DNA from: Spirosoma oryzicola | GTDB taxonomy: Bacteria > Bacteroidota > Bacteroidia > Cytophagales > Spirosomataceae | Length of the DNA stretch: 64,000 nt | NCBI RefSeq assembly: GCF_021233055.1 | Contig: NZ_CP089538.1 | Span: 5,348,501 to 5,412,500 of the forward strand | Reading direction: 5' to 3' | In this document: in pieces, positions 36,350-44,995 of the stretch | Layout: each line of letters starts with the position of its first letter | Position numbering within the stretch: position 1 is the stretch's first letter | Notes under the pieces: model-generated | Told to the model about the DNA's origin: nothing | Seen by the model: the letters and a program-made list of their open reading frames with translations, nothing else | The model's database searches: none | Program-made: the position numbers and the translations under genes

Positions 36350-36898
36350 CTAGTTGTCTTTATCCAGTTTATCACCGGCTTTGTCGAATGCGTCACCTAC
36401 TTCACGACCAGCCCGTTTAAAGCCAGTTTTTATATCTTTCCAGGCATCAGCCGTAGCATTTTTTGCCTTGTCTATATCCTGCCGCAGATCGTCCCGTTCG
36501 TCTTCAAGCTTGGCAAGCTGCTCTTTCGATTCGGCTTTTGCCTTTGCTCCCTGACGCTTGATATCTGCCTTCATTTCGTCGATTTTAGCGTCCAATTTAT
36601 CTTTTTGAACGTTCATCTTGGCAACTGCCTCGTCGCGTTCTTCTTTAAAATCAGCAGCAGCTTCGTCTGTTTTCGCTTCAGCTTTGTCACCTGCTTCTTT
36701 TAAATCTTCCCGGGTTTCAGCGGTAGCTTCTTTGGTATCGGCTTCAATAGCATCGCCCGTTTTTTCCATCGCGTCTTCGGTACGAGATTCTTTTTTACCG
36801 TCCGATCCACAGGCCTGTAGTAAGGTCAGCGATGCCGCTAAAAGAATTGTACCAGCAACCTGTTTAAATTGAGCGAAACCTAGTTGAGACTTCTTCAT
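36350..36898 (-). CDS. Helical coiled-coil lipoprotein
   Basis: About 182 residues. ATG 36898 (MKKSQL) gives the lipobox LQAC (C30). The mature part is almost all Ala, Lys, Glu and Asp in 11-residue-like helical repeats (EADTKEATAETREDLKEAG, KAEAKTDEAAADFKEERDE, LDAKIDEMKADIKRQGAKA), as in apolipoprotein/LEA-like or YtxH-like stress proteins. The last 40 residues (TADAWKDIKTGFKRAGREVGDAFDKAG) resemble the repeat units of such proteins. It probably coats the periplasmic face of a membrane. Function is not known, and the charged repeats make homology searches unreliable. Confidence 0.75.
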   Translation of the reverse strand: MKKSQLGFAQFKQVAGTILLAASLTLLQACGSDGKKESRTEDAMEKTGDAIEADTKEATAETREDLKEAGDKAEAKTDEAAADFKEERDEAVAKMNVQKDKLDAKIDEMKADIKRQGAKAKAESKEQLAKLEDERDDLRQDIDKAKNATADAWKDIKTGFKRAGREVGDAFDKAGDKLDKDN

Positions 36899-36979
36899 GA
36901 TAGATGTGTAGTTTGATTGTATCAACAGGTTTCGCAAACGATGTGCCAAAAAGGCCACAGTGCAATATGGTAGGGTTTT

Positions 36980-37600
36980 CTAGTTCTTCCATTTGACGGC
37001 GCAGCCGATTGGCTTGGTCAACGGAGACTGTACCGGACGGCCAGCCAACAAGCTGGTAACCGCTTCATCAACGTAACGTCGCTGTACGTTTGTCCCATCT
37101 TGCGGGCTATCGTCAATCGTACCGATGTATTCGAGTATGAACTGTCCGTTGGTATGCTTTAATACGTACACTTCTGGCGTCCGGGTAGCGCCAAATGCTC
37201 TCGCTACAGCCTGCGTCTCGTCCATTGCATACACGAAAGAGTATCCTTTATCACGCGCCCGATTTTTCATGTTTTCGAACGAATCATCTTCGTAAGCGGC
37301 CGGATCGTTGGGCATGATTGCCAGAACCGGATAGCCCTGCGGGGCAAATTTTCGGTCAATGGCTATCAAACGATCCTCGTATGCTTTAGAAAATGGGCAG
37401 TGGTTACTGGTAAAAACGACGATCAACCCTTTTTGCGCTTTATAATCGCCAAGCGAAACCGTCTGTCCGTTGGTGCTTTTTAAGCGAAAATCAGCTACAC
37501 CATCGCCAATCGTGTATCCTCTGGGGAGTTGAGCATACGAAACAGTCGCAATTCCTACAATCAGCCACATCAAAAAGGGCAGATGCAACCAGCGATTCAT
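36980..37600 (-). CDS. Secreted redoxin/AhpC-TSA family protein
   Basis: About 206 residues. ATG 37600 (MNRWLHL) opens a signal peptide ending VSYAQ, so the protein is periplasmic. The thioredoxin-like fold (GLIVVFTSNHCPFSKAYEDR, RTPEVYVL) keeps the peroxidatic-position Cys (C68), but the usual CxxC is C-P-F-S, so the second Cys is missing there. Another Cys lies near the end (GCAVKWKN), a known pattern in this redoxin subgroup. A thiol peroxidase or a one-cysteine thioredoxin role is likely; the electron donor is unknown. The gene stands alone. Confidence 0.85.
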   Translation of the reverse strand: MNRWLHLPFLMWLIVGIATVSYAQLPRGYTIGDGVADFRLKSTNGQTVSLGDYKAQKGLIVVFTSNHCPFSKAYEDRLIAIDRKFAPQGYPVLAIMPNDPAAYEDDSFENMKNRARDKGYSFVYAMDETQAVARAFGATRTPEVYVLKHTNGQFILEYIGTIDDSPQDGTNVQRRYVDEAVTSLLAGRPVQSPLTKPIGCAVKWKN

Positions 37601-37924
37601 AATAAGTTGTCCTTTTAGCATTTGTTTGTTAGACAACGAATGAAGCCAAAAGATTAACCGGATGATTCCTAGTCGAATACCTGCTTTTGTGCCGACAAGC
37701 GTTTACTGCCCAAAGCTAACAAACCTATTGATAGTAGCTGTAACTGACAGCTAGTAATTTAAGGACTTAGTAGTTTAATAAATTGACCAGCCGATTTTCT
37801 GCCCTTAATGGTCACCGAAAATCAACTGGATTGATGGAACGTGGGCAAAGAGCCCTATTCAGGCTGATTGATGGGTAAGATCGACTGTTCGGTACAAACT
37901 AGCACCGGTTTGGTCTTCCTTCTT
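37601..37924. other. Non-coding gap of 324 bases
   Basis: Holds the upstream region of the redoxin gene and the 3' end of the next minus-strand gene. Two short inverted repeats occur (TAGCTGT/ACAGCTA at 37735-37753; GATTTTC/GAAAATC at 37793-37823). Neither has a T run; I can name no function. Confidence 0.4.
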
Positions 37925-39034
37925 TTAGTCGACAACAATTCTCTGAATCAGGCGTTTGGTTCCGGCTTCAGCCCACAGAAGATACACACCCGGCACGAGC
38001 GGCTGGTTAGGTTTGAGCAGTAAAACTCCACCGGATTGGTCAACCAACGTCAAAGGCAATTCCAGCCCGGTTAGCGTTGTAAGACGGTAGGTGGCCTGAT
38101 GCATATTTCGTACAGATACGCGAATTTCTTCTCGACTTGCTGGATTTCCTAGTACCTCCAGTGATGGTGTCAGGTTGTCCATAACCGCCACCGTAATCGT
38201 CGAGTATGCGATCTGCCCATTTGTATCTACCTGCCTGAGCCGGTAATAATTGGCACCATCAACGGGGTGACCATCTGTAAAACCATAGTACCGGTGCAGG
38301 GTTGAATTACCCTGGGCATCGATTCTTCCAATCGTTATAAATTCGGTTGCATTAGCACTTCGCTGTACGTCAAAGTAGTCGGCGTCGCGTTCCCAGGCGG
38401 TTTCCCAACTTAGTTGAACGTGCTCTCCTTGTGGCTTAGCCCCGAACGAGACAAGTGTAACGGGAAGCGCCTGGGCATTGATGACAATTTCGTCCAGCCG
38501 CATTGACCCATTAATCTGATTACGCTGGCAACCATAAAACCGGAATGCTACCGAACCCGCATTATTCGTAAAGCCACTGTTCAGGCCAGAAAGCGACAGA
38601 GACACCGACTGGTAAGGTACTGCCTGAGCGGTAATCGCTCCGTTGAAGATATCGCTGCCAAAATTATCAACGCTGGAACGTACCCGAATCAAATTTGGCC
38701 CCTGCGCCGAACGGCTGTAGTAAAATGACAGCGTGTACAGCGTAAGCAAAGCGCCATTCTGTGGGCTAACACTTATTTCCAGGTACTCGTCTCCGGCACA
38801 ATTGGCATTGGACCAGTTCTGGACGTTGATGGCTTTACCAACCTGACCGCTGGGAAAGCCACCTACACTGGGAACAAGTACGTTGACGGGCGATGCGTCA
38901 CTGGCAACAACATTAGAAGATGTTGACACCCCGCTACGGCTTCCTTCGAAACTCCACGAAGCGGTAAAGGGGGTAGTTTGGCACCAAACTATGTGCGTTG
39001 TTAAAAGAAGGATAAGAGTAAATAGCTTTTTCAT
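37925..39034 (-). CDS. Secreted protein with T9SS-type C-terminal sorting domain
   Basis: 369 residues with a signal peptide (ending IVWCQ). Residues about 20-190 form a beta-sandwich-like domain (FTASWSFEGSRSG, EYLEISVSPQNGALLTLYTL, GSVAFRFYGC, MRLDEIVI), of the carbohydrate-binding or lamin-like kind seen in secreted Bacteroidota proteins. A fibronectin-like linker follows (VQLSWETAWERDADYFDVQRS, a frequent Bacteroidota motif). The last 80 residues look like a Por secretion (T9SS type A) domain ending LIQRIVVD. So it should be exported by the Por/gliding machinery and attached to the surface. No enzyme motif is seen. Confidence 0.82.
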   Translation of the reverse strand: MKKLFTLILLLTTHIVWCQTTPFTASWSFEGSRSGVSTSSNVVASDASPVNVLVPSVGGFPSGQVGKAINVQNWSNANCAGDEYLEISVSPQNGALLTLYTLSFYYSRSAQGPNLIRVRSSVDNFGSDIFNGAITAQAVPYQSVSLSLSGLNSGFTNNAGSVAFRFYGCQRNQINGSMRLDEIVINAQALPVTLVSFGAKPQGEHVQLSWETAWERDADYFDVQRSANATEFITIGRIDAQGNSTLHRYYGFTDGHPVDGANYYRLRQVDTNGQIAYSTITVAVMDNLTPSLEVLGNPASREEIRVSVRNMHQATYRLTTLTGLELPLTLVDQSGGVLLLKPNQPLVPGVYLLWAEAGTKRLIQRIVVD

Positions 39035-39102
39035 AGCAGATGTTACGGCATTATGTCACTAACACCTGCAATCTAGCTACTTATCCCTTACTCACAAGAA
39101 AA

Positions 39103-40275
39103 TCAATACAAAAATGTACCGTGCTCCGAATTAATAGTGACTTGTTTCCCTGAGTAAGCTTCTACATGGCCAATAATTTGCGCGTCAATACCGAATGACT
39201 TCGACACGTCAATCACTTGCTGAGCGAGGCCTTGAGGCAAATAAACTTCCAGACGATGGCCCATATTAAAGACTTTATACATTTCCTGCCAGCTCGTTCC
39301 GCTTTCCTGCTGAATAAGCGCAAACAACGGCGGAGTTGGAAAGAGATTGTCTTTGACAACGTGCAGATTGTCAATAAAATGCAGCACTTTAGTCTGCGCC
39401 CCACCTGAACAATGCACCATGCCGTGAATATGGGGTCGTAGCTCGTCAAGCAATGCTTTCACTACAGGTGCGTAGGTGCGTGTTGGCGACAGAATCAGTT
39501 GGCCCACGGTTACATTCTCGCCAGAACCAACGGCAATTGAATCAGTCAACCGCTTCGATCCGCTGTAAATAAGGTTCCGGTCAATCGCCGGATCAAAACT
39601 TTCCGGATACGCATCAGCCAGGTAATGCGCCAGTACGTCATGGCGAGCCGATGTCAGACCGTTGCTACCCATACCACCATTATAGACCGATTCGTACGTT
39701 GCCTGACCGAACGAAGCCAGCCCGACAATGACATCACCCGCCTGAATACGGTCGTTGCTGATTACCTGATCACGGCGCATCCGGGCAATGACGGTGCTAT
39801 CAACGATGACAGTACGGACCAGATCGCCAACATCCGCCGTTTCGCCCCCCGTGCTATAAATCTCAATACCGTGATCACGAAGCGTTTGTAGTACTTCTTC
39901 GGTACCGTTAATGAGTTCGGCAATCACCTCACCCGGAACCAGATTTTTATTACGGCCAATGGTTGATGATAACAGCATTGGCCCCGTTGCACCTACACAG
40001 ATCAGATCGTCGGTATTCATCACGACCGCGTCCTGCGCAATTCCCCGCCATACGCTCAGATCACCCGTTTCGCGCCAGTAGAGGTAAGCCAGCGACGATT
40101 TTGTTCCGGCTCCATCGGCGTGCATGATCGTACAATAATCCGGATCGCCAGCCAGCGTATCGGGTACTATTTTACAAAACGCCTTTGGAAATAAGCCTTT
40201 ATCGAGTTGGGCAATGGCGTTGTGAACGTCTTCTTTACTGGCGGAAACTCCGCGTTGGGCATAACGGTCGGTCAT
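39103..40275 (-). CDS. purM: Phosphoribosylformylglycinamidine cyclo-ligase (AIR synthase)
   Basis: Fifth step of purine synthesis: closes the ring of FGAM to AIR with ATP; cytoplasmic. 390 residues, longer than the E. coli enzyme (345) as usual in Bacteroidota. Family blocks are MHADGAGTKS, DAVVMNTDDLICVGA, STGGETADVGDLVRTV, VGLASFG and HCSGGAQTKVLHF near the C-terminal half. PurE is encoded about 3 kb away on the same strand with unrelated genes between. A TACCTTTG box ends only 4 bases before the ATG, so the transcript may be leaderless. Confidence 0.93.
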   Translation of the reverse strand: MTDRYAQRGVSASKEDVHNAIAQLDKGLFPKAFCKIVPDTLAGDPDYCTIMHADGAGTKSSLAYLYWRETGDLSVWRGIAQDAVVMNTDDLICVGATGPMLLSSTIGRNKNLVPGEVIAELINGTEEVLQTLRDHGIEIYSTGGETADVGDLVRTVIVDSTVIARMRRDQVISNDRIQAGDVIVGLASFGQATYESVYNGGMGSNGLTSARHDVLAHYLADAYPESFDPAIDRNLIYSGSKRLTDSIAVGSGENVTVGQLILSPTRTYAPVVKALLDELRPHIHGMVHCSGGAQTKVLHFIDNLHVVKDNLFPTPPLFALIQQESGTSWQEMYKVFNMGHRLEVYLPQGLAQQVIDVSKSFGIDAQIIGHVEAYSGKQVTINSEHGTFLY

Positions 40276-40279
40276 GCTG

Positions 40280-40287
40280 CAAAGGTA
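40280..40287 (-). promoter_or_regulatory. -7 box of purM, very close to the start codon
   Basis: TACCTTTG (minus strand) is an exact TAnnTTTG match ending 4 bases before the purM ATG. If used, the RNA would begin at or next to the AUG. Confidence 0.4.
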
Positions 40288-40322
40288 AGGAGAAAAAAAG
40301 ATGCGGCTCGCCCAACAATTCG

Positions 40323-41291
40323 CTATTCGTACACAATTCCGGCTTCAGCCCTGATTGCGTCGAGCAAGGCCATCAAATTCAGACTATCCTCCAGCGACCA
40401 GAGCGGGCTTTCGGTTCGGCCTGCGCTCAGGCATTGCATCACGTGGTTAGCCTCATAGTCATACCCGTGCGTCGTCCGGTCGAAATCAAACGTAGCTGGC
40501 TCCTCGCCTTCTACGTGGAGGGTCACTCCTTTCGTTTCGTGAAAGCGACTATGAATTCGAATTTGTCCTGACTCGCCCTGTATGATGCCGACACAATCCG
40601 TTTTCGCTCGTAAGGTACAGTCCAGTAAAGCGAGCTGTTCGCCTTCGTAGGTCATCACCATACCGCACTGCTCATCCGCGTCGGTTGCGCCGAAGATGGC
40701 CGATGCTTTGATGGACGTTGGTTTTCCCAAAAACAGGTACGACAGAAACAGCGGGTAAATACCGATGTCGAGCAGAGCGCCCCCACCCAATGCTTTGTTG
40801 AACAAGCGACCTTCGGGCGAAAATTGCGCTTTGAATCCAAAGTCGGCCTTTACCGAAACAATCTTGCCAATAACTCCTGATTGGGCCAATTCGAGCGCGC
40901 GGACGATTCCCGGCATAAATCGACTCCAAAGCGCTTCCATCAGAAACACCTTTTTTGAACGGGCTATTTCGACCATTTCGCGTACCTGCTCACTGTTCAT
41001 GGCAAACGGTTTTTCGCCTAGCACGGCGACGCCACCCTTGAGCAGCATCAGCACATTTTTGTGGTGTTCTGTGTGCGGAGTAGCCACGTACACAACATCC
41101 AGATCCGGCAGGGTGAGCAGATCGTCATACCGGCCAAGCGCATGAGGAATCCCGTATTGTTGGGCAAATTCGTCGGCGCGTTGCTGGTTTGACGAAGCGA
41201 CGGCGTACAGCTGCGCATCGGGTACGGTTAGCAAGTCTTGAGCAAACTTATGGGCAATGCGTCCTGGTCCTAAAATTCCCCAGCGTATCAT
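40323..41291 (-). CDS. Gfo/Idh/MocA family oxidoreductase
   Basis: 322 residues, cytoplasmic NAD(P)-dependent sugar or cyclitol dehydrogenase family. The Rossmann start WGILGPGRIAHKFAQDL, the family EKP motif in GEKPFAMN and the central block GGGALLDIGIYPL are present. The C-terminal alpha/beta domain ends near SLNLMALLDAIRAEAG. It resembles the trans-1,2-dihydrobenzene-1,2-diol dehydrogenase-like subgroup, but the substrate cannot be assigned. It is 47 bases upstream of the purM ATG on the same strand, though purM seems to have its own promoter. Confidence 0.9.
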   Translation of the reverse strand: MIRWGILGPGRIAHKFAQDLLTVPDAQLYAVASSNQQRADEFAQQYGIPHALGRYDDLLTLPDLDVVYVATPHTEHHKNVLMLLKGGVAVLGEKPFAMNSEQVREMVEIARSKKVFLMEALWSRFMPGIVRALELAQSGVIGKIVSVKADFGFKAQFSPEGRLFNKALGGGALLDIGIYPLFLSYLFLGKPTSIKASAIFGATDADEQCGMVMTYEGEQLALLDCTLRAKTDCVGIIQGESGQIRIHSRFHETKGVTLHVEGEEPATFDFDRTTHGYDYEANHVMQCLSAGRTESPLWSLEDSLNLMALLDAIRAEAGIVYE

Positions 41292-41398
41292 AGGTCTTAT
41301 CCGATTGAGTAAAGGGCGGTTGAATAAATTGGGCTGTTAACCGTCGACCAAATCTATAGTTTTTTCCTAAGTTGCGGCCCTTACCGTCTCAATATCCT

Positions 41399-42241
41399 GT
41401 GAAAAACATTCAAATTCTTAGTGTAGTCAGTGTGCTTTTTTTCTGTTTTTCCAGTGTCTTTGCCCAAATCGTTGAACAGCCCGACCCGTTACGCCCGTCA
41501 ACGCCCGATTCCGTTAAAACCGATTCAAGCAACGTAGCGACCACCCGCAAGGACACCATAAAAGCCGAGGTTGCCAAGCCCGTGACGCCTATCTTCCGGT
41601 ATCGATTCACCGCCGACGGTACATTTACGTCTGGTAACGTCAATCGGGCCTTATTGCAACTAACCAGCGCCGTCGACTATCAACTAAGTAATTATTTCAA
41701 ACTGTCCAGTAATCCGTCGTTTGTGTACGGTAAACAAAACGGTCTATTGGCCGAACGCGAATGGTTCGGTGATCTGCGTACGACGTATCGCCACGAACAA
41801 CGATTGTATTATCTGGCTTTTGGCTCGTACGAACGCAGTAACCTTCGGCAAATCAATCACCGCTGGACTATAGCGGGCGGGGCTGGTTTTAAGGTCCTGA
41901 ATCGCAAGCGGGCTTATATTTCGATTACGGACGTGCTGATGCAGGAATACACGGACTTTCTGGAGCTGGACGACATCAATATTTTTCGTAATTCAACACG
42001 ACTGTACGGCGAGTACGTCTTTGGTAAGGACCGCTTCACAATTACGCACACGGCGTTTTACCAACCGGCTCTTGGCCAATACAATGTTCGCTGGAATGCC
42101 AGTGTGAGCGTCCAGGTCAAACTAACAGCAGCGACCAGCCTACGGACCACCTTGGCAAATGCATACGAAAGTCTGGTTGTACCCGGTCGGCAGAATAACG
42201 ACCTTCGCTTTACGGTCGGATTGGTTTACGAGAAAAAATAA
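41399..42241 (+). CDS. DUF481 family outer-membrane protein
   Basis: About 280 residues. The start is taken as GTG 41399 because it gives a proper signal peptide (a Lys at residue 2, hydrophobic core, ending SVFAQ); a TTG at 41372 would add nine unlikely residues. A Pro/Thr/Ser-rich linker leads into the barrel: FRYRFTADGTFTSGNVNR, LSNYFKLSSNPSFVYG, YLAFGSYERSNLRQINHRW, AGGAGFKVL, ending LRFTVGLVYEKK. This matches DUF481 proteins, outer-membrane beta barrels of unknown transport role. The stop codon sits inside the large hairpin 42231-42282. Confidence 0.82.
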   Translation: MKNIQILSVVSVLFFCFSSVFAQIVEQPDPLRPSTPDSVKTDSSNVATTRKDTIKAEVAKPVTPIFRYRFTADGTFTSGNVNRALLQLTSAVDYQLSNYFKLSSNPSFVYGKQNGLLAEREWFGDLRTTYRHEQRLYYLAFGSYERSNLRQINHRWTIAGGAGFKVLNRKRAYISITDVLMQEYTDFLELDDINIFRNSTRLYGEYVFGKDRFTITHTAFYQPALGQYNVRWNASVSVQVKLTAATSLRTTLANAYESLVVPGRQNNDLRFTVGLVYEKK

Positions 42242-42282
42242 AAGGGAGGCCGTCAGTTGATGGCCTCCCTTTTATTTTTTCT
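42231..42282. terminator. Bidirectional terminator with 21-bp arms
   Basis: AGAAAAAATAAAAGGGAGGCC (42231-42251) pairs base for base with 42262-42282 around a 10-base loop. It includes the stop codon of the DUF481 gene and ends 8 bases before the stop of the convergent LysM gene. Long A and T runs lie on both sides. Confidence 0.92.
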
Positions 42283-42290
42283 CTTGTCGA

Positions 42291-43121
42291 TTATTGTCTG
42301 TCAGGAAACGGAATAATCAATCGTTCACCCCGCGTTGCAATGTCCTTGTCGCGTTTGTTGGCGCGCATGATGGCTTCTTTGCTGACGCCATATTTCTGGG
42401 CGACTACCCGCAAAACATCACCCGGACCAACGGTATGAACCGCCATCACTTTAACGTTCAACTTCGTCACCCCGGCTTTCACATCGCTTTCGGCTACGCC
42501 CGGATTTAACGCTTTCAACGTACTGACTTTCATGTTGTACCGATTCGCTACGCCGTAAAAGGTTTCTCCCGATCCAACCGTATACGCAGTGGATACCCCC
42601 CCCGGCTTAACTTTCGGTTTAACGATAGCGACCTCTTCTTTTGGCTTCTCGGCCTTAGGCTTTTCTTCCTTCGGTTTTTCCTCTTTCGGCTTCTCTTCCT
42701 TTTTTGCCACTACAGCCTTCTCGGCCGCTGCTTTCTCGGCGTCTGATTTCTCATTTGGCCCTGGTTTGCCATCGGTCGTTTCGCGATTACCTTCGGCGAC
42801 TTCTTCTGCCTGTGCGTTGGCTTCGGGAGCGTCGGCGGGTGGTTCCGCCTGCGACAAATCAACCGGCGCGGGCTGCGACGATGTATCGACGTTTTCGGGA
42901 GCCATCAGCATTTCGCCGTTATCCTGTGCAATGGGTTGCTGCGATGTGGTATCGAGCGCTACATTCGTCAGTTCGTCGGAGCCGTTGGTATCGTCAGAAA
43001 TGTATTCATAACCAACGTAAAGCAAAGCCGCGATCAGTCCCACCAGTACGATAAGCGTAAGAGCGGGCAAACCGGAACTCCCGGTCGGACGTGGGTTTGT
43101 CGTTTGATTATCAGTTTCCAT
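42291..43121 (-). CDS. Membrane-anchored LysM peptidoglycan-binding protein
   Basis: 276 residues. One membrane helix (LPALTLIVLVGLIAALLYVG, about 18-37) is followed by an acidic Ala/Pro/Glu-rich spacer and a Lys-Pro-Glu tandem repeat (141-163). Two LysM domains close it (YTVGSGETFYGVANRYNM, about 180-225; VHTVGPGDVLRVVAQKYGV, about 228-272). It would bridge the inner membrane and cell wall. It is encoded 12 bases downstream of purE, so the two are likely co-transcribed, although nothing in its sequence relates to purine synthesis. Confidence 0.9.
   Translation of the reverse strand: METDNQTTNPRPTGSSGLPALTLIVLVGLIAALLYVGYEYISDDTNGSDELTNVALDTTSQQPIAQDNGEMLMAPENVDTSSQPAPVDLSQAEPPADAPEANAQAEEVAEGNRETTDGKPGPNEKSDAEKAAAEKAVVAKKEEKPKEEKPKEEKPKAEKPKEEVAIVKPKVKPGGVSTAYTVGSGETFYGVANRYNMKVSTLKALNPGVAESDVKAGVTKLNVKVMAVHTVGPGDVLRVVAQKYGVSKEAIMRANKRDKDIATRGERLIIPFPDRQ
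42633..42701 (-). repeat. Tandem KPKEE-coding repeat
   Basis: About five units of a 15-base repeat encode KEEKP-type pentapeptides (residues 141-163) in the LysM protein. This is a rigid charged wall-spanning linker. Low complexity, prone to length change. Confidence 0.75.
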
Positions 43122-43133
43122 TCGGATGTATGG

Positions 43134-43616
43134 TTAAGGTGCAATCAGCTGACGGCTCATCTCGGCCACTTTTTCTTTCAATTCGTCTTTGAACTGCGCC
43201 AACTTTTGAGCAACCCGCTCATCGGTGCTTCCGACGATCTGTGCGGCCAGAATTCCGGCATTTCGCGCGCCATCGAGGGCCATTGTAGCCACCGGAACAC
43301 CAGCGGGCATTTGTAAGATCGACAGAACCGAATCCCACCCGTCAATCGAATTGCTGGATTTGACCGGAACCCCGATAACGGGTAAGGTTGTCAACGAAGC
43401 AACCATGCCGGGCAGATGCGCTGCGCCACCAGCCCCGGCTACAATAACCCGTATGCCCCGGTCGCGGGCAGTCTTGGCGTACTCGACCATCTTTTCGGGT
43501 GTACGGTGGGCCGATACGATATCCATCTCCCAAACTACACCCAGTGTTGTTAAAACGTCGGCAGCTTCTTGCATGACCTTACGGTCAGAAAGGCTACCCA
43601 TAATAATGCCTACCAT
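43134..43616 (-). CDS. purE: N5-carboxyaminoimidazole ribonucleotide mutase
   Basis: Moves the carboxyl group of N5-CAIR to C4 in purine synthesis; cytoplasmic. 160 residues, normal for class I PurE. Motifs present: GIIMGSLSDRKVM (phosphate-binding Ser/Asp), SAHRTPEKM with the conserved His, VAGAGGAAHLPGM and GVPVKSS. The LysM gene follows after 12 bases. purK and other pur genes are not in the window apart from purM. Confidence 0.96.
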   Translation of the reverse strand: MVGIIMGSLSDRKVMQEAADVLTTLGVVWEMDIVSAHRTPEKMVEYAKTARDRGIRVIVAGAGGAAHLPGMVASLTTLPVIGVPVKSSNSIDGWDSVLSILQMPAGVPVATMALDGARNAGILAAQIVGSTDERVAQKLAQFKDELKEKVAEMSRQLIAP

Positions 43617-43740
43617 TCAGCGAAATACAAATTGACTCTTTGCGAAATAACGCAGTTTATAGCAGACTTTTACGGTAAGCACCGAAAATATTATTGTAGT
43701 ACCGAACGCATCGAAATCCTATCGGACAGGGGCCATAGGC

Positions 43741-44943
43741 TTAAACAATCTTTAGCGAATCAAATCGCCGACCCAGAATAGCTACATCGTCGGCCCCGAG
43801 GTAATCGCGAAGCAACGTGGCGTATATCTGACGAAAATCGACGGTGTACGTCAGGTCGCCATCGGTGAGGTTTGTCAAGGCGGGCGCTTCGTTCAAAACC
43901 CGACGCGAAGGCAAGCCGCCCCCGATCAGAAATACGTTATTGGCGGTTCCGTGATCGGTTCCATTGCTGGCATTTTGCTTAACACGCCGGCCAAATTCCG
44001 AGAACGTCATAAGCAATACGTCATTCTGCCGACCGGTGGTTTTCAAATCATTCATAAACGCGCTAACCGCTTCGGCATATTGACCCAGCAGCCGCTCCTG
44101 CTGGCCGGGTTGGTTGATGTGCGTGTCGAACCCGCTGATGGAAATATAGTAAACGCGCGTGTCGATCCCCGACTGGATCAGTCCGGAAACGGTTTTGAGC
44201 CGGTTGCCTAACTCATGATTTGGGTAATTACCCGCTGAGCGCTGAATCTTAGTTTTATCGAACATGTACTCCGCCGACGAAACCGTTTCGGCCAGTGTTT
44301 TATACAGGTAAGATACCGATTCGTGTCCGTCGTGATACTCGTGGCTCGACTTCGTAATCAGGCCGTTGCGTGTTTGGTCGTAGAGTTTTTTCGGGTCTAG
44401 TACAGCCATTCCGTTGAGGTCATTTCCTTTGAGAGCAAGACTCAACGTGTCGTCTACTTCAATCGTTTTAAAGGGCTGTCCCTCCTTTCCGTCGCAGGCC
44501 GCGTCCAGATAACGACCAACCCAGCCGGTACGTAAATACTGGTTCGAATCGCTGGCGGTTTGCCAGATGTCCATTGAGCGAAAATGCGATCGGTCGGGAT
44601 TCGGATAGCCAACGTTGTTGATCACCGTTACCAGCCCATCGTCATAAAGAGCCTTCAACGGCGTCATGGCGGGGTGCAAACCGATTTCGTCGTTAAGCGT
44701 CAGCACTTTTTCGGGACGAATGGCAATTGTTGGGCGTTCGCGGTAGTAGATGTCATTGCGGAACGGGACCACGGTATTCAGCCCATCGTTACCACCCGAC
44801 AGCTGCACTATAACCAGAATTTTACCATTCGATCCGGCAGCCTGCCCCATTGCCTGCGTTTCGTAGGCTTTCAGAAAGTGCGGGATCAGCATCGTTCCCG
44901 CCGTTGTCAGGGCCGATTGTTTGATGAAGTCTCTGCGGTTCAT
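43741..44943 (-). CDS. DUF1501 family exported protein
   Basis: 400 residues. The N-terminus MNRRDFIKQSALTTAG is a twin-arginine-like signal (R-R-D-F with a hydrophobic stretch), so it is probably exported folded by Tat. The body follows the alkaline-phosphatase-like/sulfatase-like DUF1501 pattern: LVIVQLSGGNDGLNTVVP, a metal-site Asp/His region DRSHFRSMDIWQTA, SISGFDTH and FSEFGRRV, NGTDHGTAN. Family function is unknown. It follows a DUF1800 gene by 52 bases on the same strand; the two families almost always occur together. Confidence 0.9.
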   Translation of the reverse strand: MNRRDFIKQSALTTAGTMLIPHFLKAYETQAMGQAAGSNGKILVIVQLSGGNDGLNTVVPFRNDIYYRERPTIAIRPEKVLTLNDEIGLHPAMTPLKALYDDGLVTVINNVGYPNPDRSHFRSMDIWQTASDSNQYLRTGWVGRYLDAACDGKEGQPFKTIEVDDTLSLALKGNDLNGMAVLDPKKLYDQTRNGLITKSSHEYHDGHESVSYLYKTLAETVSSAEYMFDKTKIQRSAGNYPNHELGNRLKTVSGLIQSGIDTRVYYISISGFDTHINQPGQQERLLGQYAEAVSAFMNDLKTTGRQNDVLLMTFSEFGRRVKQNASNGTDHGTANNVFLIGGGLPSRRVLNEAPALTNLTDGDLTYTVDFRQIYATLLRDYLGADDVAILGRRFDSLKIV

Positions 44944-44995
44944 GAGTCAACGAGTGAGGAATAAAAAGGTGCGTTAAATTCAGTACAATCAGCCG

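Noticed and set aside
42633..42701. CRISPR-like tandem repeat
   Set aside because: Units of 15 bases without spacers that encode a regular peptide repeat in frame.
42589..43011. Open frame rich in Phe/Ser on the plus strand
   Set aside because: It is the antisense shadow of the Lys/Glu/Pro-rich LysM gene.
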